A stretch of 64,000 bases of DNA from Hydractinia symbiolongicarpus (taxonomy: Eukaryota; Cnidaria; Hydrozoa; Anthoathecata; Hydractiniidae). The DNA lies in NCBI RefSeq assembly GCF_029227915.1, contig NC_079885.1, positions 19,603,001 through 19,667,000 on the forward strand, in the 5' to 3' direction. Below the pieces are notes generated by a model. The model saw only the letters and a list, made by a program, of their open reading frames with translations. It had not been told where the DNA came from and ran no database searches. The position numbers and the translations under genes are program-made. Positions 11,766 through 22,993 of this stretch are shown piece by piece (position 1 is the stretch's first letter; each line of letters begins with the position of its first letter).

Positions 11766-12560
11766 ATTATATGATCTATTTATACAAATAAATTTGTATA
11801 CAACAGATTATACTGCTATAGGGCTGGTCCAGAAAACAACAAGGTCCAAAACTTCAATTGCAGCAAATCACAATTTACAATAATGCATTACATTTTTCAG
11901 ACAAATTTTGAGCAGTACTTTGAAAATAGTTTTAGGCCAAGGTACAAAGCTAGGTGATGAAATTGTGCCTACTCTAGCGAAACTGTACCTACTCTGGCGA
12001 AATTGTACCACTCCGGGTTCCATTGTTTAAGGCAATTAGTGATATGAAGGCGGTTAGGATTTAACTTTTTTTTAATTGTTGGTTCCCTTCAATATTTGAT
12101 CTCCAAAATAAGCCAAACAGGGTGCCACAACATGAAGCACCGGTTAAACACTACTGTTTTTTTGTAAAAATTGGCAAAACTGTAGCATTGTATGCTACAG
12201 GGTCACATGTATACAAACAAATTTAACACTATATAAGGTTAAAGACATAGGATTTTCACTTTACTTCTTCAATTTTTGAAATACAGTTTCTAATCGTCTA
12301 TTGCCCCCCTGATGTGTGTTGTTGTACGTAAATTGCCCCCTGGGTCTATCCATGTTTACCAGCCCTGACAACAAAGTACCATCTTACATGCGAACAGAAT
12401 GGTATGTAGTGACAAGAATAAAATATGGCGTGTATTTTACTGATAAAGAATGTTTACTAAAAGACAATATGTCACAAATAAAAAAGGATCAATTAAGGTG
12501 AACTGATAATTAGCTAACTATACTGCATATATATTTTACATCCTGCATTATCCTAGTATA
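11766..12560. other. Intergenic, upstream of VAC14
   Basis: This stretch should hold the VAC14 promoter. A short tandem repeat of about 20 bp lies at about 11958-12016 (GAAATTGT.CCTACTCT units, three imperfect copies). A small palindrome CTGTAGCAT...ATGCTACAG lies near 12180. No convincing gene is seen. Confidence 0.6.
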
Positions 12561-12569
12561 TAGGATATC

Positions 12570-12705
12570 CCAGGGATAAAATGATGTTGGAGTTATATCA
12601 TAAAGCTTAAATTCTTTTTAAATTTTCTAAAAAGCTTATATATCAGTAATTCTGTCATCTGTCATCAGACCTGTTAAAGGATGTGCATTCAAACTTTGTC
12701 AATGG
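12570..12705. repeat. Interspersed repeat copy 1
   Basis: Shares GGTATAAAATGATGTTGGA-type and GTGCATTCAAACTTT-type blocks, in the same order and spacing class, with 13685-13900. Probably a non-autonomous element of unknown class. Confidence 0.55.
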
Positions 12706-13684
12706 TTTGAAGTGGTCATGCTTACGCAAATATATCACAACAGATATCAAAGTAATCAAGTAATTCTTCTAAATATATATACACAAGTTTAGTTAATTAT
12801 AACCATTGTTCTTAAATATAATACTTTCTACGCCACTTGTGTTCCAATGAATAATTATCACTGTATCAATCTTCAATGGTCTGAAACATAATTATGGTTC
12901 AGTTCTCAAATAGAATTAAAAAAATTCCCACTATGTCCGGTAGTCGTATTAGGGCGCAAAAATTTTCTCTATGATCTTTACTTTCCCGTTAATTTTGACT
13001 CCTTTAGATAAAGTAATAACATAACTGTGTACAAGGTGGTTGAAGGATAGTATTAAGTACAACATCTCACAAAGTTAATTAAATCACTGCGTTTCAGCAC
13101 CATCAGTACTGCCTGAATGTAACTTTACATGTACGCAAGTTTTACGACCTCATTTAACAATCTCATGTTCACATAAAGAACGTTCACATATCTTTTGTTT
13201 ACACACGAACTTAATTGCTTTCTATTGTTATCGTCGTGCACGAGTCATAACAAAAAGATTTAATGAATCCTTTTGTTGTCACATGTAACATGCATGTTAT
13301 TATTTAAAAGTGTTAAAGATCGCGAAGGCTATTAAAATATATTATTTTAGAAAAAATGAACAAACATAACACGTTAAAATTAAATCATTAAATTGATTTT
13401 GTGTTTTTGAAATCCAGTGGTCTTAATACTTTAAAAAAACTAATGCTGCTACTTTTTAAAACTTTTAGTAATATTTTTTTATCATCAAAACATATTTTAA
13501 CATACAAAACTTTTAAAAGTTCTTCTTATAAAAAGCAACGTTTAACAACACAAACAGAAAAACCCTACGTTGATGACTTTTCCCTTTGTGATAAGATTTC
13601 AGAAACAAATTAAATTTGGTTCTTAAACTTTTAAATTGCGATCTAAAAAAGTCGTTCCAACGCCGTTCTTCGTTCTTAAAGGGA

Positions 13685-13900
13685 ACCCGAGGTATAAAAT
13701 GATGTTGGACTTATATTATAGAGCTTAATATTTTAAAAAGCTCTTTTCGTTCTTAAGATATTCACATTTAAAGAATTTCAGATTTAATTATGCTGCATGT
13801 ATTATGATGTCATATTTCAGTAATAGCCAATTTAGACATTTTCTTTCGTCAGTAATTTTAGACCTGTTAAGGGGTGTGCATTCAAACTTTATCAATGCAT
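13685..13900. repeat. Interspersed repeat copy 2
   Basis: A longer copy of the repeat at 12570-12705. The shared ends are ATAAAATGATGTTGGA at the left and GACCTGTTAAGG plus GTGCATTCAAACTTTATCAA at the right. The middle is longer than in copy 1. Confidence 0.55.
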
Positions 13901-14269
13901 AGATATCATAAAGGTTAATTCATTAACATAATTTTTTTTGCAAAATGACACTTGTCTGCTCGTCCCAAGTAAATTAAAAAATAAAGTCACTCTGGTTAAA
14001 AATCGCTTGCAACATACATTAGCGAGTTCATTTGGTGACATTTGCAAGTCCAGTATATTTAATTTGGCAGGATGATGGTGCAAAAACGATTTGAATTTAT
14101 TTATTGTTACTACAGGTGGTTGTTGCTCCACTGATTGTGGCCTAAATATATTTTCATTAAGCCAGTCTAATTCTTGCATTACCGCAGATCTTGCATTTGT
14201 TACGCCATAAAGTGCGATGGCATTTTTAATATGGCTTATCACCATATCATAATCACCAAATACGTCAAC
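13892..14269 (-). CDS. Unrecognised open reading frame, possibly a gene fragment
   Basis: The open frame from the ATG at 14245 runs 117 codons and extends upstream in frame for a further eight codons or more. The protein starts MVISHIKNAIALYG, has a fairly balanced composition (MQELDWLNENIFRP, KFKSFLHHHPAKLNIL) and looks more protein-like than neighbouring random ORFs. No domain was recognised. It could be an exon, a transposon relic or chance. It partly overlaps the end of an interspersed repeat, which favours a mobile origin. Confidence 0.25.
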   Translation of the reverse strand, partial: VDVFGDYDMVISHIKNAIALYGVTNARSAVMQELDWLNENIFRPQSVEQQPPVVTINKFKSFLHHHPAKLNILDLQMSPNELANVCCKRFLTRVTLFFNLLGTSRQVSFCKKNYVNELTFMISMH

Positions 14270-14299
14270 TTTAACAAAAAATGTCCAATGGGCAAGTTT

Positions 14300-16120
14300 T
14301 TAAGCGACCATTAATTCACTTTTCCACATTCTAAGATTACTTAACTGTGGCAAGTATCTGCTAGCAAAAGGATCTCACTTTATTGCATTGGGATATTTCG
14401 TACAACCCTGCTGCACGAGTTGGTTGATTTTGACATTTGAATGCCTCATGTCAAGTGTAAGTGTCAAAAATTTTAATGTTTTTGGATTTTGTTATGTAAA
14501 AACACTATTAAAAACTCAAAGTTCTCAAATTTTGTGGTTGATGATGCAGAGATCAAATACTAAGTTTTATTTCATATATACTAAAATCGAAATAAAAAAA
14601 ATGATACCCGTTTTTCGTTTTGCAATACAAAATACAAGTAACACACATTTGGCACATTCTATTTGTCCTTGCTAGAAATCAAGTTCAAATTTATGCGTAT
14701 TATTTTATTATCAACGAGTGATCCTGGTTAGAAGATGAGGGATCCTGATAATTTTTAACATTTATCCAAATGTCTATTTTGTTTGCAGTTAGCCATTTAT
14801 ATATACATTTTAAATCTATGTTTGAAATATCTAGCTACCTGTACTAAAGTGTCCACCTGATAGTGTTAGCTACATAGTTATTATGCGGTTCTTATTAACC
14901 CACCTCAGGGCGTTTAACGAAAAGCCACACATTTTGTTGTGGTTTAAGCCAGCGTTTTGACGCCGGATCCCCCCAGTTTTTCTAAGATATATAGCTAGCT
15001 AGCTAGCTACTTTTTTAATTTTTTAAAGTTTTAAAGCCCTTATTTTCTGCAAATCCTCTAGTTAAATCATTCAAAAATTAATTCAAAGAGGAACAAATTT
15101 AACAAAAATTAAGAAAAGCTTAAGCAATATTAAATAAATAAAACAAAAAGGAAAGACTGAAAGTAAAGTATATCATACGACAACGCTCTGTGATCGCAAC
15201 TTAGACTGCCATTATTGCTCCCCTGTTCGTGAACCAGACCCGCGCGGTTACAGAAAAGCCGTATCGAATATGCCGCAAGAACTTGCCTCAAACACGAATT
15301 TGTGTTTGCTCTCTTTAACAAACAGTACTGTAATTGTGCGTTATTTTTTCCGCTATTTCTTCGGAGACTGGCACTAGTTAGTTAATTGTATGAGTGTGGA
15401 AATGTATCATTGAAAAGCTACTTAATTAATTAAAATGTAAAATACCACCTTCGTCTTAAAACAAAATTAAAAATTTTAGGATGATTTAAGTTAACGTGTT
15501 TTTTTCTTCAATGGTTCGTAAAACGAGTTTACGGCCCCAATCTCCATATCACTTTCATACTTCAAGGCTAAAATATTCGGATCGACGAAAGTTAAACTCG
15601 TTAGTTCAATGGCTAAATATTGACACAGATACCACCACCTCTACTAATTCATTTTTGTGGAAACTCGTGGAAAATCGAAGCAGTCTCTACCCTCAACAAC
15701 TCATTAGTAGTTTGGCTCCGAACTAACCCTTTGAATATTTTAATTTGTCAATTTGTCAATTTGTCAATTTTTGCTGAATTTATCTGTGTTATTCCAAAAT
15801 GTGTATTCGGTTTTGGAACAAAAGTTGACTTCTGGTTTTGGTACAGCCGTAAATGAAGTCCTTTCTGGTACTATCTCTCGAACAACATTGGTGATATCCG
15901 TAAGCTGCAACATTATTGTGTTACAGTTGAATTAAAAGGTTTTCTGGGGATTGACACTAATGCACGCTGTTTTCCCTCGTTGACCAAAGTTGTCACGGTT
16001 CCAATTCATGCCATTCACATTCATGGTAGTTACCCTAGCATGATTATGAAGCCATTCATTAGCCTTATATTAGTCAGTATAGGCAGCATTTGTTAGCTCA
16101 AATCTTTCTGCTATCTCACT
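14300..16120. other. Intergenic stretch without recognisable gene
   Basis: AT-rich sequence with a short TAGC tandem run near 14990-15010 and a TTTGTCAA run near 15745. Only short shadow ORFs are present. Confidence 0.6.
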
Positions 16121-16124
16121 TTAA

Positions 16125-16777
16125 CCCTATTCGGTCCGGGGGGGGGGGCGGATTCCGCCCCCCCTGACGGTTTTTTTTTAATCACTCCTGATTGCTTTGT
16201 TATATGGCTATGATACTTACTGAGTTTCAACATTTATCTATTAGACACCTGCATGCTAATTTTTTAGGTCCCATACCTTTCAGAGGCTTTGATATTGGCC
16301 ATTACTCGAAACTTCCCCTAAAAATCTCTATGAAATCCTTATAATGGGGAAAATATAATAACTCCTGTTAGGATTATCCTTAGAACTTGAAACTTGCAAC
16401 ACAACTTTGTTTCATCAAGAAGAATCATTTTGAATAATTTGAGCACGTGACTAATCCGATTTCCCGATTTTGTCGGATTTTACCCAAAAATCGAAAAAAA
16501 ACGGATTTTCGGGCAATTTTTGGCAATTTTTTATACGATCCATGTAAAAACCGGAAGATATGTTAAATAACTTTTATTTAGCTTTCAGAAACTTCAAACA
16601 GAATGTAAAAATTCGTTCTAGAACAAAAGTAATTATATTTCAAGCAGATAGTGGCATTCTTAACAATTTTCAAGCTTCTGATGACGTCACAGAAAATGTG
16701 CTTACGCAAGCAAAAATTTATTGCCGCCAATTTGTCCCCGGTCATAGTATGTTCGAAAAACCCCGGACCGAATAGGG
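16125..16777. mobile_element. piggyBac-like MITE with TTAA target duplication
   Basis: A perfect 17-bp terminal inverted repeat, CCCTATTCGGTCCGGGG (16125-16141) and its complement (16761-16777), is flanked on both sides by TTAA (16121-16124 and 16778-16781). CCC ends plus TTAA duplication are the piggyBac signature. The 653-bp interior has no transposase. A G tract follows the left repeat directly. Confidence 0.9.
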
Positions 16778-17380
16778 TTAATACATTCAAGTCTTACTTT
16801 AAATTTTCGTGTGCTCCATGTGATTTTAAATCTTAGGTTGTTAAAATAAGCGTTGTTCTTCATCAGATCTAAAAAAAATTTTGTGTTTGTAACTAAGTTT
16901 TTACTAAAGACCAGCGTTTATATTAAGAACAGCGTTCATTAAAAAAAGAACTGTTTTTTGTTGTGCTTTGATTCTCAGCTTTTTCGAAATATCAAAAAGT
17001 CGCTGTGTTCTCATTTTATTGTTTCACAGGCACAAAAATCCTTTAATATATTACAAAACAGAATCAAAACTCACATTAAAAGATGTTTTGAAAAACTTGC
17101 TCGTCCAATAAGTTTTGTATATTTAATGTTTTCCTTTGTCAGAAAATAAAATAATAAAAATTAATAAAAATTAATAATGAATGCTAAACATAGGAGAGGG
17201 GAGGTTTTACGATTTTAAATCATAAATCTTTTATTCAACTTTTCGCCTTTTAGCGCTTTCGGCAATTATATATTTTCAAGTAGTATTTAATATAGTTTTA
17301 AAAATTTAATGCTAGTAGGAAATAAAAAAACGGGAATCGTATCCTAAGAATGAGCATCTTATCTTATCATTAAGATTTAA

Positions 17381-20300
17381 ATGGCTTCTTCTGGTAGCAT
17401 AGACAAATATGATTACGATCTTGCTGGGCTGTCATACACTATTTTGGTAACGCCGGATGAGCAGAAGCAGCCAACAAATGTATCCAAACTAAGCAGAATT
17501 ATCATATTTCTATTTGGTAAGTATTTACCAGTCTTATTTTGGTTATGGCATATCCTTTTATAGTTACTATTACATATAGTGTTATAGTTGAATTTCCTGA
17601 ATTAATACTTAAAATATAAAAACACAAGTACTCGGCAGCTTGTGAACAATTCCACATTGTTTTTGCCTGTCGTACATATTTCTTGCGTCGGTATTTCGTG
17701 CATCCTTGACCGTCTGTTAACATAAAGTGAGGAAATTTACTTGGACGGGGTTTATAACTATGATTATAGATGCAATTATAATGGCGTTTTGATTACAAAA
17801 CCTGCAGTTTTTAAATTGGTTAACAGAGGGACAGCGAGTATTATAATATAGATATCTTTAATATAATGAAAAAAATTTGTCTGTCTAATGTCCCAACATT
17901 TTAACACACCGTTCTCGTTAATTATGACGTAATGCTAAGGTCGGAATGAAATCGACGCGGGACATAAAGGTCACAAAATCCCACAATGGTGAGATCGGTT
18001 AATACTCACCTTGTATTTACCCTCTTGTATCTCATAAGCATCGCCTGCCTTCTTTTCGTTGCGAGTGAAGATTGTATTGGCATACCTTGCCAATTCCTTC
18101 ATCTCTAGTTATGCACTTGTCGGGATCTACATCTGCCTACCTTCGAGTAAGCAATCTCCTCAGAAAACCACGCAAACGGCTTACCGCTCTGAAACTTCAG
18201 GAACTGGTGAAACTGGTGATTGTCGTAGCTGGCCAACCACTTATATGTGACTTGCACCATCTGTCAGGCACATTTGGCGCAAAAGGGCTTCAAAGTCGAC
18301 GACAATGTAGTATGGATATGGCGTAAACTCTTTCTCTAAGGACCTTGAGTGGATCCTCACCTTTCCACACTGTGACGAGGTTATAACCTAATTTACGTAT
18401 AGCTTTCTTCTTCTTTTTAGTCTGCTCGTAGCGGTATGTATTTGGTTCTCTCTGACATTGCACCCATACTATTTGGAGGTATTTACAGCCATTTACTTTG
18501 AGCTCCGACCTGTCATGTCTTTACACGATTCTCCTTCTTCAGCATCTGTATTTTTTCGTCGAGTATATGTTGAATGTCCTTGACTCCGTTGTATTCGTCT
18601 TGCATGTCCACAACATCGTAGTAGTTTCCTTACGCTTTTTGCCCAATCACGTCGTGCAGTGTTGTGTCTCCTTTGAAATTTGTTTCTTTGCTCTTTTGTA
18701 ATGTGAGTAGCAGTGTCTTGCACACTCTCAAGTCAATCGACAAGAGCGCTGCAAGTAGCTGTTTATTGGCATTGATACAGCGCTGTATAATTTACTGATC
18801 GCGTTTCTAAAATAGCTCAACTCTCTTTATTGTATACACATTTTTACCTTCAGATTTTTTTTAAGTGGACAATTTCTATATGATGTCGTTGGATGGCGTA
18901 GGATTTATTAGAGGGGAAGCTGCAGAGAAGGTCGAAAGCGATATTTAACCGTAAAAAACAAAATATGTGGTCATGATCCATATCTGCTGATTAAAGAAAG
19001 TCCATTGATAGCTTCAGTTCGTATTCACGTGAGAAGATCGATTATAAAAGTTGATTCGAAATATTGGGAAACAAAATACTACTGTCATTTCATGGTTCTA
19101 TCAACTAGATATGGACTGTATGCTGTTTGTTATGCATTTTCATGTCACCACTGATCTAAATCGGTGTAACAAGTCAAAAGTTTTTTGTATTATTTGTCAA
19201 AAACATTATAAAACTAAAAATTTTTTAATTTTTTTATCTTTACTAACCAATATAGGCAACATAAATTTTCTGTAAAAATAATACAGTTGTTTGATTAGAG
19301 TATTGAAGTACTCTTCAAAAAATTTTGTTCATTCGAATGTATAAACTACAAAGTCAAAGAAATCTGCACAATTTGAATCTGTGCATAGTAACCATTGGAA
19401 TGAATCTTTTTTAAGTTGAAACACCATTTACCTAATTCTACATAGAATGTTTTATCTCTCACGGCTTCTTGTATATTGTAAATTTCTTCAATTTTAGAAA
19501 ATTTTATTTCAAGTAGTATAACTTGGTTATTTTTATTTGATTTCTCAAAAACTAAACCATCTGGACTAGCTGCAAATCAGAGAAGTTTAGGTTGGACAAC
19601 TAAAGCTGTTTCTCACTCATGAGTTTCTCTGTTGAAATAAAATTCAAAATGTCAGTGTACTTTTGTCTGTCAACTGGCTCATAAATTCAGGTATGTCTGA
19701 AAGCATCTTTGGTATAGGATAGGATAGGATTAAAAAACGTAATTGCAAGTGTGTCAACTTGTTTGCTTGATGTTAAATGGTTTTTTCGGCTAGCATTCTT
19801 CCTTGATGGTTAAAGTGTTAAGAAATCCCTTTCGTTTCCCTTTCATTTTCCAGTTTCTTGGTACAGCAGCATGTCCATCTGTAAGAAAATTCAGTGGCAA
19901 GTAGAAAAATTGATGTTGTGTTAACTATTAACATTTTTTTATAAATATTTTTTTGTGTGTTTGAAATTATGTTATTTGCAAATCCAACTGTGTTGAGGTG
20001 AAATTTCAGTGGGGAACCAATTTGGAACATATTATAACGAGTATTTCTTTTTCTCTCTATCATTTTCCGGTGGTACACGAGTTACCAACGGTATCCTTTT
20101 ATCCTTGTTACTTAAGTCTTGTTTTAACTGTTGTATTTTACACAAGCCTGTATGTCATAAATGAAATATTTCATCTAGTTCAAGCAACAGGTCCATTACA
20201 TGCTTATCTTCCGATCAATATGGTGGAAGATTCCATTTACAAATTTCTTCAATGTTAACTGATAAATTTTGTGTTTAGCCAGTATATGACTATCTATATT

Positions 20301-21892
20301 TTCGTATGTCACAACAAAATCATTTTCATACAGCGCAACTAAATCATGTGGTAATATGTTTTCGTGGACATCTTTCAAATAAACGTCCTCTAATGTTCAT
20401 TAATTTTGATTTTTTCTTTAGCTGCTATACAGGCGCAGGTCGGTTTTCTCGCGTTGGGTATACTCAAGTATAATTACACGTTTGGTATAGTAATGTTACC
20501 ATGTGGTATTCTGTCAATCGCAACTGGAATTCATGGTATCGTCCTATCGTTGCAACCCTCTGTGCGATGTTTGTATGCAACCTACAATGGGATGAGTGGG
20601 ATTTGTATCATATATTCGAGCGTTATCCTCACCCTTTTAAACGAAACATACAGGTGAGTACTTTTGTCTGTTTGTTCGCCTGCCCTATTAACAGAAGCAT
20701 TACCATTTTCGTCCAGACAGATTAGCAAAAAATGTAATGCTTATACGGCATTATTTAACCCTGACAAATTATATTTGAAGGAAGAAGATTTAGCCGATTT
20801 GAAGAAGTCAATAGATTTTTTTTGTCTTAGTTCCCTTTATGAGCTGCATTTCCTCAACCTAACCAAATACTAAATATTTATAATCAAATTTATTGAGATT
20901 AAGTCGAACTTCAATGCCGCATTCACATTTATGTATTTTTACACACACGGGACATATTGAACATTTTTGCATTAGTGGTTATGTAAAAAAAATACGTTTC
21001 TTTTCAATCACAAATGTTTACCAATGTTTAGCAGTGTAAATATTTTTGTATTTGAGAAAACAAATTGCGGCAATAAAATTTTAGATATATAGCTCTGCAA
21101 ATCATTGTTTTGAGGAGAATAAAGCACGAGCAAGAAATATGGCTATCATAGAAATCCTAAAATCTCGAGAGTTTCGGGCAGAAACAACGAATCTTGCCTA
21201 GAGCAAAACATGGGGCATTCTGCACATTTCAGCTAGAAGATGAATCGATCAAAAAGACTTTTTTTGAATAAGTTATAAATGTTTTCACATATAAAAAAAG
21301 AAAGGATATATTTTGAAAAGGCTTTGTCATCAACCAACAAACCCTGGGACAATTATGATACTTTCGAACGTAATCTATTGTATTCTAACCCTATTATGCA
21401 ATTTCATCTTTCTCTGTTCTTCTCTGCTTATGTCGGCGGCAAGAAAAAGAGCCCTGGAGATGAGACTGTCCTTATGTATCTCTTTTCTTAATTTTTTGAC
21501 AAGCAAAAATTTTTATTCATAGGGAAACCGAACATATGCTGATGTAGAGTTTATGTAATTTCTTATGTAAAATTTTGAAATAACATAGAGAATAAATGCA
21601 CATTCGGCCCTGATGTCAAAAAATACATAGAAGTGAACACCGCTTCATAATGTTGACGTTCATTTAGCAAAAATAAAATATTAATAAATCAATTTAAAAG
21701 CCTAAAAAGTATATCTATACAAGTTTAAAACTTGTTTTCCTGCTTTCGCTATTTAGAGGTACTGACTTGGATAAAGTTTTACTAACCCTGATCACCACTG
21801 ACATTGGTGTTGCATTATTGGCATTTATTTTATGCTGCAAAGTTTTTGTATGTTGGAGCAAGAATGAAGAAGTCACGAGCGATATACTGTAA
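17381..21892 (+). CDS. Four-pass membrane protein, MS4A/CD20-like topology
   Basis: Three exons, 17381-17516, 20422-20653 and 21757-21892, join in frame to 504 bp (167 aa). The ATG opens MASSGSIDKYDYDLAGLSY. Four hydrophobic helices are seen: RIIIFLF through FLALGIL; FGIVMLPCGILSIATGIHGIV; GICIIYSSVILTLL; and DIGVALLAFILCCKVFVCW. Both termini are short and polar and are predicted cytosolic. Length, four helices and a small loop before helix 4 recall MS4A/TMEM176-type tetraspans. The CCG-type large loop of true tetraspanins is absent. The family call is from topology only; function unknown. The first intron is 2.9 kb and holds two decayed mobile-element fragments. Exon 3 uses the acceptor ending at 21756, since the later AG would bring an immediate stop. 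Confidence 0.7.
17990..18730 (-). pseudogene. Decayed Polinton/Maverick-type family B DNA polymerase fragment
   Basis: The complement of 18258-18325 reads TPYPYYIVVDFEALL, matching the exonuclease I motif (DxE) region of protein-primed PolB from Polintons. A neighbouring segment at about 18340-18410 reads KLGYNLVTVWKGEDPL in a different frame, also as in Polinton PolB. At least one frameshift separates them and stops follow, so it is dead. It lies antisense in intron 1 of the four-TM gene. The rest of the element was not found. Confidence 0.65.
19290..19620 (-). pseudogene. YqaJ-type nuclease fragment, decayed
   Basis: The minus strand reads AASPDGLVF, about twenty residues, then LLEIKFS. 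This has the catalytic D and E-x-K layout of YqaJ-like (PD-D/ExK) recombinases carried by many animal mobile elements. A downstream segment reads FFDFVVYTFE, as in the family, followed by a stop. Probably a transposon relic in the same intron as the PolB fragment. Confidence 0.5.
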
Positions 21893-22993
21893 ATGAATTA
21901 ACCGTTGCTAACATTGTCAGTATGGTATAAAATAACCTAAAGGGATTGGGGATGATATTGAAGAAGTTCGAACAAAATCAAGCACTTGAATTCATACTAT
22001 TGAAACTCATTGAAGTGTTATTGCACCACCACCACTGTTTTAAAATGTGATTCTAAAGTACTTGCACACGAAATACTGTTTATAAATTTTCAAGACTAAA
22101 TTATAATAAGCGCTATGATTATTTATATTATATGTATATAATGCTGTTTATGTGGTTATTGATATTGTTTTAACCTGTTCATTTACCTGACACTGTGTTT
22201 AAGAAAACTGTGCTGTTTTGAAAGGATGTCTGCCCACAAATTAAGTCTCTGCCCTAATTGGAATACGGCACCTCTACAATGCACTTAAGTTGTCAAATCT
22301 GCCCTTTATAGTGGGAGCATATATTTATAGAATCTCAGTATATTCGGTTCGATCATAATAATGATCGGTTGTTTATGACGACAATATGACTTTACTAGCT
22401 TTTCCTCATTTTTAATACCTTAGATTAATCGCATTTGCCATTTTGTCTGTTCGTATCATGACCTTTTCCTTAACAGAAGCCTAACATAATGAAATGACGA
22501 AATAATGAAAAAATGAAATAATGAAATAATAAAACCCTTTTTTAGCTTGGATTTCGACAGGAATAACGTTATGTCAGCTATGCGCAACAAGGGTCCCTAT
22601 CTTGGTGATTTGTATTGCTGAAGACATTAATTCGGGAAGGCAACATATGTATTTCACTCTGTATTTTGGAAATGTTTGATTTGCAATGTTTTTCATGTCA
22701 AAATTTATGTAATCACTTCTTTTCGCCAGGTAAAAATCTTAAACTAGAAACTAATTTAAATTAACCATTTGATAACTAATCGTCTGTTAATAACTTTTAA
22801 TTAAAAGTTGCTATGTAATGCTTACTCTTTGGAAAAAACAAAACAAAAAATAAGAAGTTAATCTTGGTAATCAAAAGAGACGCTTTAAACTATTGATTGA
22901 ACTTTAGATTTTAAAGATAGTGACTTATTTATACAAAACAGTTTCTACTTTTGTACACAACTTTTTTCCTGTTTGTCAAAACTGGTGATCAAA
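21893..22993. other. Intergenic between four-TM gene and ROR-like gene
   Basis: Should hold the 3' UTR of the four-TM gene and the promoter of the ROR-like gene. A low-complexity GAAATAATGAAA run lies near 22490-22530. No other feature seen. Confidence 0.6.

Noticed and set aside
14985-15010. TAGC tandem run as a regulatory site
   Set aside because: A short simple repeat with no further support.
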